NCBI GenBank assembly: GCA_023382975.1 | Contig: JAHDXO010000030.1 | Span: forward strand, 1 to 64,000 | DNA length: 64,000 nucleotides | From: Pirellulaceae bacterium | Lineage (GTDB): Bacteria > Planctomycetota > Planctomycetia > Pirellulales > Pirellulaceae | Direction: 5' to 3' | Shown here: piece after piece, positions 25,205 to 33,587 of the stretch | Layout: each line of letters begins with the position of its first letter | Position numbering within the stretch: position 1 is the stretch's first letter | The notes under the pieces: generated by a model | What the model saw: only the letters and a program-made list of their open reading frames with translations | The model's database searches: none | Told to the model about the DNA's origin: nothing | Program-made: the position numbers and the translations under genes

Positions 25205-25951
25205 ATGGCTGTGAAGAAGAATTTGGATCGACTGCTGGAGCAATGGCCCTTTGAGCCGGACTCGGTCAAGGTGCGCGTTGTCCAGGGCGACGACGGTCGC
25301 GATGTGATCCAAATGCGAGTGGACATGGGCATCCTGCAAATGGAGATCGACGGGCGTCCCGATGGAAATCGGCCCTTTGGATTTGAGAGCTTCTACGATT
25401 ATCTGCTGAGCGAAGAGCTGCAGAACGAGGATTTCGAGCTTTCGGAAGAGCAATGCGCCGAGGTCGATCGGGAATTCGTCCAATACTATCATCGGAGAGT
25501 CTGCTGGCTGACGCTTCGAGCGTTCGACCGGGCGGTTGAGGATGCTGACCACACGCTGGCGATGATGGACTTCTGTATGGAACATTCGCCGGACGAGCAA
25601 TGGACCATCTCGCACGAGCAGTATCGACCGTTCGTGCTGTTTCATCGCATTCAGGCCAGCGCGCTCGGGAAACTGGAGGCCCAGGCACCAGAAGCGGCGA
25701 TCGAGGAATTGAACAAGGGGCTGGACCGACTCCGCGGACTGTTTGCCGAACATGATGCCGAGGAGTATTTCGAGGAAGATGGTCTGGTCGTGCGTTTGGT
25801 GGAACTTCGCGAATCGCTCCGGTCACACTACCGGATCGGCCGCACGCTGGAAGAGCGATTGCAGGAAGCGGTTGCCAAGGAACAGTACGAACTGGCCGCA
25901 AAGTTGCGGGACGAGATGGCTCGTCGCCGCTCCCGTCCGCACGCCTCTTGA
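25205..25951 (+). CDS. UVR-motif protein of unknown function
   Basis: Protein of 248 residues, acidic and mostly helical. The C-terminal 30 residues are a UVR motif (LEERLQEAVAKEQYELAAKL), the helical hairpin by which UvrB and UvrC, and also McsA-type proteins, contact partners. The N-terminal part (VKVRVVQGDDGRDVIQMRVD) is beta-stranded and unrecognised; similar proteins of this length occur in planctomycetes. A nuclease or helicase domain is absent, so a DNA-repair role should not be assumed. It has a candidate promoter just upstream and is followed, 165 bases later, by the small basic protein and the selenoprotein. Confidence 0.75.
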   Translation: MAVKKNLDRLLEQWPFEPDSVKVRVVQGDDGRDVIQMRVDMGILQMEIDGRPDGNRPFGFESFYDYLLSEELQNEDFELSEEQCAEVDREFVQYYHRRVCWLTLRAFDRAVEDADHTLAMMDFCMEHSPDEQWTISHEQYRPFVLFHRIQASALGKLEAQAPEAAIEELNKGLDRLRGLFAEHDAEEYFEEDGLVVRLVELRESLRSHYRIGRTLEERLQEAVAKEQYELAAKLRDEMARRRSRPHAS

Positions 25952-26116
25952 CCGTCGTCGCCCAATTCGTGAAAATTCGGACCAAACGTTCAAGACTCGA
26001 AGTCGCGCGACTTCTACGGTGTGTGCAGAGAACGTGCTTCGCAAACTTGCGATGCGCAGACACCCGCAGGACTTTTTGTCCTTTCCAATTTTCAGAAACG
26101 TACCAGGAGCAAACCG

Positions 26117-26281
26117 GTGACCATCACGCGCATTGGTGCCACCAAGAAGTACGCCAGCAATTGGGCTCAGGCGTTTGGCAAGAAGAATTCAGATTCCAAG
26201 TCGGCCTCGAAATCTACATCGTCCTCAAAGAAGGCGGAAGGTTCGGCCAAGAAGAGAACCTCCGGAAAGGCGTCGGTATGA
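26117..26281 (+). CDS. 54-aa basic small protein coupled to the selenoprotein gene
   Basis: GTG start preceded by AGGAG at about eight bases. The 54 residues begin TITRIGATKKYASNWAQAFG and end in a Ser/Lys-rich tail (KSASKSTSSSKKAEGSAKKR). The N-terminal part resembles a small protein seen in other planctomycetes (recalled, not checked); its function is unknown. Its TGA stop overlaps the ATG of the selenoprotein gene (ATGA), so the two are translationally coupled. The start is supported by the ribosome site; a longer in-frame reading upstream to 26021 has none. The disordered basic tail would suit nucleic-acid or ribosome binding, which is a guess. Confidence 0.65.
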   Translation: MTITRIGATKKYASNWAQAFGKKNSDSKSASKSTSSSKKAEGSAKKRTSGKASV

Positions 26282-26523
26282 AGCTACATCTACGCTACTG
26301 CGCGGCCTGAAACTACGAGCCCAAAGCCGTCAGTTTGGCGGCCAAAGTATTGTCGACCTACAAGCAGAAGCTGTCCGGCCTGGAGTTGGAGCCATCCTCC
26401 GGCGGATGTTTCGAGCTATCCGCGGACGGGAAGTTGATCTACTCCAAACTGCAAACTGGTGCGTTCCCCGACGAGCAAGACATGGTGGACGAGGTCGGAC
26501 GCCGATTGTCGGGAAAGGTGTAG
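26278..26523 (+). CDS. SelW/Rdx-family selenoprotein (UGA at codon 11 read as selenocysteine)
   Basis: Read through the in-frame TGA at 26308-26310, the gene encodes 81 residues with the Rdx thioredoxin-like redox motif Cys8-Ala-Ala-Sec11 in RYCAAU-NYEPKAVSLAAK. This is the exact position of CxxU in SelW (YCGAU-GYKPK). After the motif, GGCFELSADGKLIYSKLQTG matches the conserved family block GxFEV..GxLIxSK. Length fits (SelW is about 87 residues). The ATG has GGAAAGG upstream and overlaps the preceding stop. A SECIS-like hairpin follows the UGA. Family members reduce thiols or bind glutathione or 14-3-3 proteins; the role here is unknown. The alternative, a nonsense-mutated Cys homologue, is unlikely because the stop falls exactly on the redox position. 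Confidence 0.88.
26326..26342 (+). promoter_or_regulatory. bacterial SECIS hairpin
   Basis: GCCGTC pairs with GGCGGC (six base pairs, one G-U) around the five-base loop AGTTT. Bacterial SECIS rules as recalled are a 4-16 bp stem, a loop of 3-14 nt, a G in the first two loop positions, and 16-37 nt between UGA and loop. Here the stem is 6, the loop is 5, G is at loop position 2 and the spacing is 21 nt, so all four are met. It would bind SelB. It lies within the coding frame, as expected in bacteria. Confidence 0.75.
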
Positions 26524-26548
26524 CTGTCGGTCCGTCGGCCTCCGCGAT

Positions 26549-26579
26549 TCACCGCGCGGAGCGAAGGACCGCGCGGTGA
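26549..26579. terminator. hairpin between convergent genes
   Basis: Perfect 11-base stem TCACCGCGCGG / CCGCGCGGTGA with a nine-base loop, 26 bases after the selenoprotein stop and 47 bases beyond the stop of the convergent DUF11 gene. There is no clear U-tract on either side, so it is a probable but not classical terminator that could serve both strands. Confidence 0.5.
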
Positions 26580-26625
26580 TGAGTCAAAATCGGCCGGTTC
26601 GGCTCGCTGGGCCGTCCGCCGTGGT

Positions 26626-28764
26626 TCACCGCGTGACGGCTTCGGATCCCCACGTCGGCGCCCGCGCGTCCCGCGGAGCATCGCTGGGCGATTCGGACGG
26701 CGACCCCAGCAGATCGTCGCCGAAGAACGTGGTGGAGTCCTCGGCCACCAAGCGGTATTCGGGATCGCCGCACCGCAGTTCCGCGCGGAACACGTGATTG
26801 CCATCCCGATCCGCTTTGGCTTTCACCTTCAGCTTAATCGTCTCGCCTGGATTCACCCGCGCAATTGGCTGGAATACCGCCTGACCGGGAACGAGTTCGG
26901 CCGGTGCTCCCTCGACCGACATCGGCTCGATGCCGTCGGAGAATTGGGCAACCACTTGGACCTGCGTCGCTGCCTTGGTTCCCTGGTTGGTGATCTGGAT
27001 CTCGTACAAGACTTCGTCGCCCACCGGCACGGGACTCTTCGGGTCGTTCACCGTCATCTTCAGATCGGCGATCGCTTCCACCCGTGTCACCAGGCTGCTG
27101 ACCGTTTCCGGCCCGCCGTCGTTGCGAATCGCAATGTCGAAGCGGGCGGTGCCTTCCTGATTCAGTTGGCAGAAGAAACGGAAGGTCCGTTCTTCGCCCG
27201 CAGCCAGTCGCCCCACGGGCCAGGCAAGTTCATTGCCTTGCTGTTGCGCATTCTCCAATCCTTGGACGTACTTCGCCGAAGCGGGCAATCGCACAACGGC
27301 TTGCACATTGTCCGCTACGGCGTCACCCTGATTCGTGACTCGCACTTGGTAGGTGCCGACCGATCCGGCGTATTTCATGGCGGAGCCGAGAGCTTCGATT
27401 TTCAAGTCGGCGCGACGAACCTGGATCCGCTGCTGCGTTTCCGCGCGGAGATCGTTGGCGCCTTGCACCACGGCCCGGATGGTCATCTGGCCCGCTTGAC
27501 GAGCGGTGACTTCGACTTCGTATTTTCGGCTGACGCCGGCCGGTATGTTGCCGATCTGCAGCGTGTCCGCGGATTCGTCGCCCAAGGCCAATCGCAACGC
27601 CACCTGCTTTGCCTCGCCACTGCCGGGGTTCGACACGGTCACAGTGAACATCTTGGTGTCCCCGTAGGTGAGTTCGCCGGGGCCGAGCAGGGACAACTCC
27701 AGACGCGGTTGTTGAACCTGAATCCGGGCCACCGTCGAGATCGGCGCGACCGACCATTGCACCGGTAGTTCGACGGGATCCGCCGTTCGCGGCACGACGT
27801 TCAACGTCATGCGGCGCTCGGCCCGTGCCGGAATGCGGTCGATTGCCCAAACCAGAATGGATCCGGACACCGACTCCTGCTCCCTATGCGTGCTGCCCGC
27901 TTCGACTTCGGCCGAAATCAACTCCAGGTTCTTCGGTACGACCACTCGCACGCTGGCGTTTTGCGCTTCCGTCGCTCCCAGATTCGACAGGCGAACGGAC
28001 AATAGCGCCGCTTCGCCGATGGTGACCGCTTCAGGTCCGACCGTGTCGACGCGGAGCAACGCCCCCGTGCTGCTGTTCAGGGTGTCACTGCCCTGGATTC
28101 CGCTTGTTGCCGCTGAAGCCGGCGGCTGAGCGTCTGGAACCGACTTGGCTGCCATCAGCGGCGGTTGTGAGCCATCACTGGCCGCCTGATATGTGCGGCG
28201 TGAGGACACCTGAGGGGCGGCCTCGGTCGCCGGTCCAGGGACTGGCGAACCGCTGCCGGTCAAGGGAGCCGGCGGACTGATGGGGATCGAGAACGTTTCG
28301 GGGGCTGACGGCTGTGGCAACGATTCCGAATTGAACTCGGGTGCTGGACTCGCTTCCAAGGTTGCGGGCGGCATCGGATCGGCCGGAGTCTGCTGATCTT
28401 GCGGTTGAGGCACCGCAGCAGGTGTTTCGAGAGTTGCCTGCGGGAAGACAGCCGGCTCCTTCGGCGGATCGGAAGCCAAGGATCTGCGAGTCAGTACGGA
28501 GCGAAGCCCGCCAGTCGGTTCTTCGCTCGCGGCCAACAACATGATCGGTTCCGTCGGTGTCAACCGGCCGTCCGGCGATCCGGATGCCGGCATTGCCTCG
28601 GAATGCGAAACAGGCCGAAACTCGGCCGTCACACTTTGGCCCGCGGTCTGCAGGTAGCGTGTCAGTTCGACGTGCTGGTGGGACGCGTCCTGGGCTCGGA
28701 CGAGTGCCACGACGGCTCCACCGATCGTCAGAAGAGTTACCGCACCGAGAGTGAGACGTGCCAT
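26626..28764 (-). CDS. exported DUF11/CARDB-repeat surface protein
   Basis: About 712 residues. The ATG at 28764 begins a signal peptide or anchor (MARLTLGAVTLLTIGGAVVA); frames further upstream lack protein character. Residues about 40-250 are Pro/Ala/Ser-rich and probably disordered. The rest is four or more tandem beta-sandwich repeats of the DUF11/CARDB kind, each with the pattern VGEEV-Y-I-V-NxG-A-NV-V-LP (examples: TIGEAALLSVRLSNLGATEA, YAGSVGTYQVRVTNQGDAVA, PVGDEVLYEIQITNQGTKAA). Such repeats are spacers or adhesive surface modules. No catalytic domain is seen. It is convergent with the selenoprotein operon. Confidence 0.8.
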   Translation of the reverse strand: MARLTLGAVTLLTIGGAVVALVRAQDASHQHVELTRYLQTAGQSVTAEFRPVSHSEAMPASGSPDGRLTPTEPIMLLAASEEPTGGLRSVLTRRSLASDPPKEPAVFPQATLETPAAVPQPQDQQTPADPMPPATLEASPAPEFNSESLPQPSAPETFSIPISPPAPLTGSGSPVPGPATEAAPQVSSRRTYQAASDGSQPPLMAAKSVPDAQPPASAATSGIQGSDTLNSSTGALLRVDTVGPEAVTIGEAALLSVRLSNLGATEAQNASVRVVVPKNLELISAEVEAGSTHREQESVSGSILVWAIDRIPARAERRMTLNVVPRTADPVELPVQWSVAPISTVARIQVQQPRLELSLLGPGELTYGDTKMFTVTVSNPGSGEAKQVALRLALGDESADTLQIGNIPAGVSRKYEVEVTARQAGQMTIRAVVQGANDLRAETQQRIQVRRADLKIEALGSAMKYAGSVGTYQVRVTNQGDAVADNVQAVVRLPASAKYVQGLENAQQQGNELAWPVGRLAAGEERTFRFFCQLNQEGTARFDIAIRNDGGPETVSSLVTRVEAIADLKMTVNDPKSPVPVGDEVLYEIQITNQGTKAATQVQVVAQFSDGIEPMSVEGAPAELVPGQAVFQPIARVNPGETIKLKVKAKADRDGNHVFRAELRCGDPEYRLVAEDSTTFFGDDLLGSPSESPSDAPRDARAPTWGSEAVTR

Positions 28765-29164
28765 TTCAGTATCCCGCTGGTATCGAAAGGGAAACACTAG
28801 CCGCGCAAGGAGAACAATGCCTGATTCCGGGTATCGGCAGCGACGGTTCGCGGGGTTTAATCGATTGTGCAGCTTTTTCTGAAAGCAGAAGATGGTGAAA
28901 CTGGGGGATTTCTGAATTGCCGTGATTGGCTCTGCCCACAAGTGTGAGCAGAGCTGTCTATACTGGCCGAATCGCTGAGTGACTACGATTGCGACGCTAG
29001 CAGCCACCACTTCTCGATCCTGAACGATGTTGATAAACTGATCCAGTTTTGCCGCGCGTCATGGTTCAATTTGCCTGTCGCCTCGGCCAAGGCAGATTCT
29101 CCCGGCGTACGATCCGTAATGTTCTGACGACGACTCTCGGTTCGCAATTCGGAAGGGGAATTGA
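28765..29164. other. intergenic region between divergent genes
   Basis: About 400 bases between the DUF11 protein (minus) and the MFS transporter (plus). It should hold two divergent promoters, but no box is clear enough to call. No RNA gene, repeat or small gene is seen. Confidence 0.4.
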
Positions 29165-30430
29165 ATGACAATGGAAACCAAGCCTTCGGTCCCAACGGTC
29201 GGGAACCATGGATGGCGAGTGACGATGGCCGGACTCGGCATCAATTTGGCCCTCGGGGTGCTTTATAGTTGGAGTATCGTGCGGGGTGGGATGGTTGACG
29301 CCCAATGGGGCTGGACGGCATCCCAACTGAGTCTGCCCTACTCGCTGGCCTGCTTGGTCTTCTGCTTGGTCATGGTTCCAGCGGGTCGGATGCAGGACAA
29401 ATTGGGGCCTCGTCTGGTGGCGACGATCGGCGGAGTTCTGGTCGGCATCGGAATGTTGATCGCAGGCGCGATGGGCAACTCGGTTGTCGGGTATGTGATC
29501 GGATTCGGCATTCTGGCCGGGGCGGGAATCGGTTTCGGATACGCCTCGGCAACGCCGCCGGCGGTCAAGTGGTTTCCTGCTTCGAAGACGGGTCTGATCG
29601 CCGGCTTGGTCGTGTCAGGGTTTGGACTGGCGAGTGTCTACATCGCTCCTTTGGCGACCTACCTGATTAAGACCTGCGGCATTAACTACACGGTGATCGG
29701 CCTGGGCTTCGGCTTCTTGGTGGTTGTTTGCGGACTGGCCCAATTGCTGAAGGTGCCTCCGAAAGGCTATGTACCGCAGGGAACCGTGAAACCGGCCGGC
29801 ACGGTCGGGCCGCTCAAACGTGAAGACTTCAGCCCTGGCGAGATGCTGAAGACGTGGCAATTCTATGCCCTTTGGTTCATGTACGCATGCGGAGCCGGTG
29901 CGGGGCTGATGGTGATCTCGATTGCACAAACCCTGGGCAAAGCCGAAGCCGGGGTCATCGCCGTCGTGGCGTTGGCGATCGGCAACGGAGCGGGGCGAAT
30001 TATCGCCGGAGCGGCATCTGATAAATTGGGCCGCAAGGTGACCTTGGCGACGTTTCTCATTCTGCAGGCGCTGATGGTCGTACTTCTGTCCCAGGCCACG
30101 CCGAATTCCGTGCTCGGGGGAGCGACCGTGATCGCGGCCCTGTGCGCGCTGGTGGGAATGAACTACGGCTCGAATCTGGCGTTGTTCCCTTCCTTTACCA
30201 AGGACTTCTACGGCCTGAAGAACTTCGGTGTGAACTACGGACTGGTCTTCACCGCGTGGGGCGTGGGCGGATTCATGCTGTCGTTGGCGGCAGGGCAAAT
30301 CAAGGACGCGACGGGCACGTTCAACTTTTCGTACTACAGCGCGGCGGTGCTGTTGGTGTTGGCCTCGATCGTCACCTGTACGATCAAGGCGCCCCAGGCG
30401 GAACGCGACCCCGAACCGGCAGACGTCTGA
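29165..30430 (+). CDS. MFS transporter, oxalate/formate antiporter (OFA) family
   Basis: Inner-membrane transporter of 421 residues with 12 predicted helices. The OFA pattern is clear: WRVTMAGLGINLALGVLYSW at TM1, VPAGRMQDKLGPRLVATIGG for the cytoplasmic loop motif, GAGIGFGYASATPPAVKWFP in TM4-5, and SDKLGRKVTLATFLILQALM for the second-half loop. Family members exchange small carboxylates (oxalate, formate, pyruvate and others). The substrate cannot be fixed without the binding-site residues. GGAAGGGG precedes the ATG. No metabolic partner gene adjoins it. Confidence 0.85.
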   Translation: MTMETKPSVPTVGNHGWRVTMAGLGINLALGVLYSWSIVRGGMVDAQWGWTASQLSLPYSLACLVFCLVMVPAGRMQDKLGPRLVATIGGVLVGIGMLIAGAMGNSVVGYVIGFGILAGAGIGFGYASATPPAVKWFPASKTGLIAGLVVSGFGLASVYIAPLATYLIKTCGINYTVIGLGFGFLVVVCGLAQLLKVPPKGYVPQGTVKPAGTVGPLKREDFSPGEMLKTWQFYALWFMYACGAGAGLMVISIAQTLGKAEAGVIAVVALAIGNGAGRIIAGAASDKLGRKVTLATFLILQALMVVLLSQATPNSVLGGATVIAALCALVGMNYGSNLALFPSFTKDFYGLKNFGVNYGLVFTAWGVGGFMLSLAAGQIKDATGTFNFSYYSAAVLLVLASIVTCTIKAPQAERDPEPADV

Positions 30431-30523
30431 CCTGCGGGCGCGGGTCGGCGGCGGTTGGCCAAGCCGGTGCGGGGCCAAGTTGACAGGCAGTCGACTCCGA
30501 CGCGCGAGGCGATGCATGCGCGG

Positions 30524-31504
30524 TCAAACCGTCCTTGCCGCGGTGGACGCCGGTCGATCCGGTTTCACCGCGAAGAAGTCTTCATGGATGGCTTGGCCGA
30601 CTTCGTTCAGGCGGGCTTGGAATTCGTCGATGTACTCATGCAAGCCTTGCTGGATCACGTCCGGCAGACTGGTGTAGTCCAATTCGGCCCGCAACCGACC
30701 CATCCGCTGTTCGGACCGGTAGCGGAACGTTCCGTTGGCGCTGCCGGTGATGGCCTGCAACGATTCCATGGCCTTGATCACGCTGAAGTGTGTCGAGCGG
30801 GGAAAGTCCAAATCGAGAATCAGGAAGGCGGCAACTTCGAAGGGCGTAATTCGGCCGTAGATGCGGCGGTACATCTCCAACGCGTCGGCGGATTTCAGCA
30901 GGGCCGACCACTGGACGACATCGAACGAGGAACCGACGGTCAGCGGATCGGGCAGGAGGATGTAGTATTTGACATCGACGATCCGCGAGGTCTTGTCCGC
31001 CCGCTCAATCAAACGTCCCATCCGCGCGAAATGCCATGCTTCGCCGTGCGACATCGTCGAGTCCGTGACACCGATCAGCAGATGGCTGGACAGTTTCACT
31101 TGCGTGCAGAAGTCGTAGGGTTGTTGCCAAATTTCCTGGCTGCGGCCCGCTTCCCGCACGAGGTGGTAAAACTTGTTGATCTCTTCCCACATCGACGAGG
31201 AGATGATCTCACGGATCGTGCGAGCGTTCTCCCGCGCCCGACTGACGCAGGAAAGGATGGAATTGGGATTCCGGAGATCGAAGATCAGGAAGTCGATCAC
31301 GTTTTCGCGCGAGAAGGAATCGTAACGCGCCCGGAACTCGTCCGCGTCGCCCGTGGTGTAAACCAGCGGCGCCCATTGCTCGGCTCCCGTCTCGGACAAC
31401 TCAATTGCCAGATTGTGGTTCACATCGATGAATCGCGCCACGTTCTCGGCTCGCTCGACGTAACGCGCCATCCAGTACACGGAATCCGCCACGCGACTCA
31501 ACAT
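30524..31504 (-). CDS. alpha-E domain protein (DUF403)
   Basis: Protein of 326 residues, all helical, starting with the family hallmark MLSRVADSVYWMARYVERAE. Further conserved segments are FLIFDLRNPNSILSCVSRAR, ISSSMWEEINKFYHLV and HGEAWHFARMGRLIERADKT. Alpha-E proteins are nearly always encoded next to a circularly permuted ATP-grasp enzyme, as here. They are thought to form with it an amide-bond-forming system, often with a transglutaminase-like protein, which is missing from this locus. It overlaps the ATP-grasp gene by seven bases and has AAGGA upstream, so the pair is coupled. Confidence 0.9.
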   Translation of the reverse strand: MLSRVADSVYWMARYVERAENVARFIDVNHNLAIELSETGAEQWAPLVYTTGDADEFRARYDSFSRENVIDFLIFDLRNPNSILSCVSRARENARTIREIISSSMWEEINKFYHLVREAGRSQEIWQQPYDFCTQVKLSSHLLIGVTDSTMSHGEAWHFARMGRLIERADKTSRIVDVKYYILLPDPLTVGSSFDVVQWSALLKSADALEMYRRIYGRITPFEVAAFLILDLDFPRSTHFSVIKAMESLQAITGSANGTFRYRSEQRMGRLRAELDYTSLPDVIQQGLHEYIDEFQARLNEVGQAIHEDFFAVKPDRPASTAARTV

Positions 31505-32985
31505 GCATGCGTTCCTTGGATCTGCTCCGTCGCGATTCGATGACCATTGCCCCCGCGCAGCACCCACGTGTCCTTGCTGCCCCCGCCCTGCGACGAATTG
31601 ACAATCATCGATCCTCTTCGCAAGGCGACCCGGGTAAGCCCGCCGGGCAACACGTAGATGTCGTCCTTGCCGCAGAGCACAAACGGCCGCAGGTCGACGT
31701 GCCTCGCTTCGAGATGATCTTCGACGATCGTCGGCACGGTGGACAAGCTCAACATGGGCTGGGCGATATAGTTGCGGGGATTGGCCCGCACGGCCTCGCC
31801 GCACTTCGCCCGCTCTTGCGCACTGGCCTGCGGTCCCATCAGAATTCCGTAGCCGCCGGATTCGTTCGTCGGCTTGACGACCAGTCGATCCAGGTTGGCC
31901 AGGACGTACTCGCGCTGCTTGGGGTCGTCGCACAGATATGTCGGCACGTTCATCAAGATGGGATCTTCGCCCAAGTAGAACTTGATGATCTGCGGCACAT
32001 ACGCATAGATGGCCTTGTCGTCGGCAATCCCCGTTCCGGGCGCGTTGGCCAACGTGACTCGCCCTCTCCGGTAGACGTCCATCAGCCCGGCGACGCCCAG
32101 GACCGAATCTGACCGGAAGCATTGAGGATCGAGAAAATCATCGTCGATCCGCCGGTAGATTACGTCGACACGGCGCAGTCCCCGAGTTGTCCTCATGCAC
32201 ACGTGCCCGTCTGTAACCACCAAGTCGGTTCCCTCGACCAACTCGATGCCCATCTGCTGAGCCAGGAATGAATGCTCGAAATAGGCCGAATTGAAAATCC
32301 CGGGCGTGAGAACCACCGCCGTCGGTTGGCTGACGCCGTCAGGTGCGGAATCCAGCAACGTCTGCAAGAGTCGCTCCGGATAATCGTCCACGGGGGCGAC
32401 CGACATGCCATGAAACACGTTGGAGAACGTGCGTTTCATCACTTCGCGGTTCTCCAGCACATAGGAGACTCCCGAAGGACACCGCAGATTGTCTTCCAAT
32501 ACGTAGAACTGACCGCTCCCGTCTCGCACCAGATCGACCCCGTTGACGTGGCACCAGACTCCTTTCGGTGGACGATGGCCCATGCAGGGCAGCCGAAGGG
32601 TTGTCGCAGTTTGAATCAGCTCTTCCGGGATGACCCGGTCACGGACGATTCTCCGCTCATGGTAAACATCGTCAATGAACAGGTTGAGGGCTCGGACCCG
32701 CTGTTTCAGGCCCCGTTCGATGGTGTCCCATTCGCGTCCATCCAGGATGCGAGGAATGATGTCGAATGGCCAGACTTTCTCCGTGCCTGCCTCGTTGCCG
32801 TAGACGGCAAAGGTAATGCCCATGTTGTGCAGATTTCGATCCGCCGCCAGTTGCCGTCGCTGCAACTCGCCGTCCGACAGCGAGACCAGATTCCGAACGA
32901 ATCCCAGACTGCACGAGCGTGCTTCGCCCTGCGAATCGAAGATCTCGTCGTAGCTGTCTCCTGGTTGGTAGCCGTTCAGGATCAT
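31498..32985 (-). CDS. circularly permuted ATP-grasp protein (DUF404/DUF407 type)
   Basis: Protein of 495 residues. The ATG at 32985 begins MILNGYQPGDSYDEIFDSQG, with AAGGA nearby; longer frames upstream are not protein-like. Diagnostic segments are GVWCHVNGVDLVRDGSGQFY, VLEDNLRCPSGVSYVLENRE, VDVIYRRIDDDFLDP, RLVVKPTNESGGYGILMGP and LRPFVLCGKDDIYVLPGGL. These match the permuted ATP-grasp family that joins an amine to a carboxylate at ATP cost. It is cytoplasmic. It is the first gene of a two-gene operon with alpha-E. The natural substrate of the family in bacteria is largely unknown. Confidence 0.9.
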   Translation of the reverse strand: MILNGYQPGDSYDEIFDSQGEARSCSLGFVRNLVSLSDGELQRRQLAADRNLHNMGITFAVYGNEAGTEKVWPFDIIPRILDGREWDTIERGLKQRVRALNLFIDDVYHERRIVRDRVIPEELIQTATTLRLPCMGHRPPKGVWCHVNGVDLVRDGSGQFYVLEDNLRCPSGVSYVLENREVMKRTFSNVFHGMSVAPVDDYPERLLQTLLDSAPDGVSQPTAVVLTPGIFNSAYFEHSFLAQQMGIELVEGTDLVVTDGHVCMRTTRGLRRVDVIYRRIDDDFLDPQCFRSDSVLGVAGLMDVYRRGRVTLANAPGTGIADDKAIYAYVPQIIKFYLGEDPILMNVPTYLCDDPKQREYVLANLDRLVVKPTNESGGYGILMGPQASAQERAKCGEAVRANPRNYIAQPMLSLSTVPTIVEDHLEARHVDLRPFVLCGKDDIYVLPGGLTRVALRRGSMIVNSSQGGGSKDTWVLRGGNGHRIATEQIQGTHAC

Positions 32986-33587
32986 GCCTTGAGTTCCTTG
33001 GGCAAGAAAAACCGGTGGTCTGTGCAACGAGTGTCGCCGACCGCTTGGGCAGCCAAGCCTAAGAAGCGGGCACCGCGTTGCCGGTGTCGGCATCCGGGAA
33101 GCCGAACCGGGGTATTTCACCCAGAAAACCCCACGTTCCCAACAGTCTCTGCCGGTGCTCTCCAGTACAGCAACAATTGTGCCGATGAATCTTACACGTA
33201 GATTGGTTGAAAACTGCATTCCGGGGGCGACATCTCAACTGAACAGCGGATGCAAATTTGGGCCGCGGTCGTGCCGTGCGAGCGAAATCGGATCGCCAAT
33301 GTCGGGTGCTAGCACCGGCGCGTGCGAATCCGAAGCGTCCATCTAGGCCCGAATTGCGGGAAAATTCGCCAGAACCGTGCCATTCGATTGGATCGCGCAG
33401 CAGCGCATCTTTTTTTCGCGCGCCAGGGCTGGAACGAAATCCTTATTTCGGCAAGTCGCTAATGACGATGTATAAATCGCATAGAACGCATTTTGACTGT
33501 CCCGGAAGTCCGGCACAGTTTGACGCACAACGACGTACCGACCAGACCCAGCTCGCGTTCAGGTGAGTCAACCTAGGAGTTCTCGTG
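32986..33587. other. intergenic region upstream of the YTV gene
   Basis: About 600 bases between divergent genes. No gene of convincing character is present on either strand. It must contain the promoters of the ATP-grasp operon and of the YTV-protein gene; no box is clear enough to assign. Confidence 0.4.

Noticed and set aside
26335..26523. Independent 62-aa protein starting at TTG after the TGA
   Set aside because: It is the downstream part of the selenoprotein: same frame, no ribosome site, and it would lack the redox motif and first strand of the fold.
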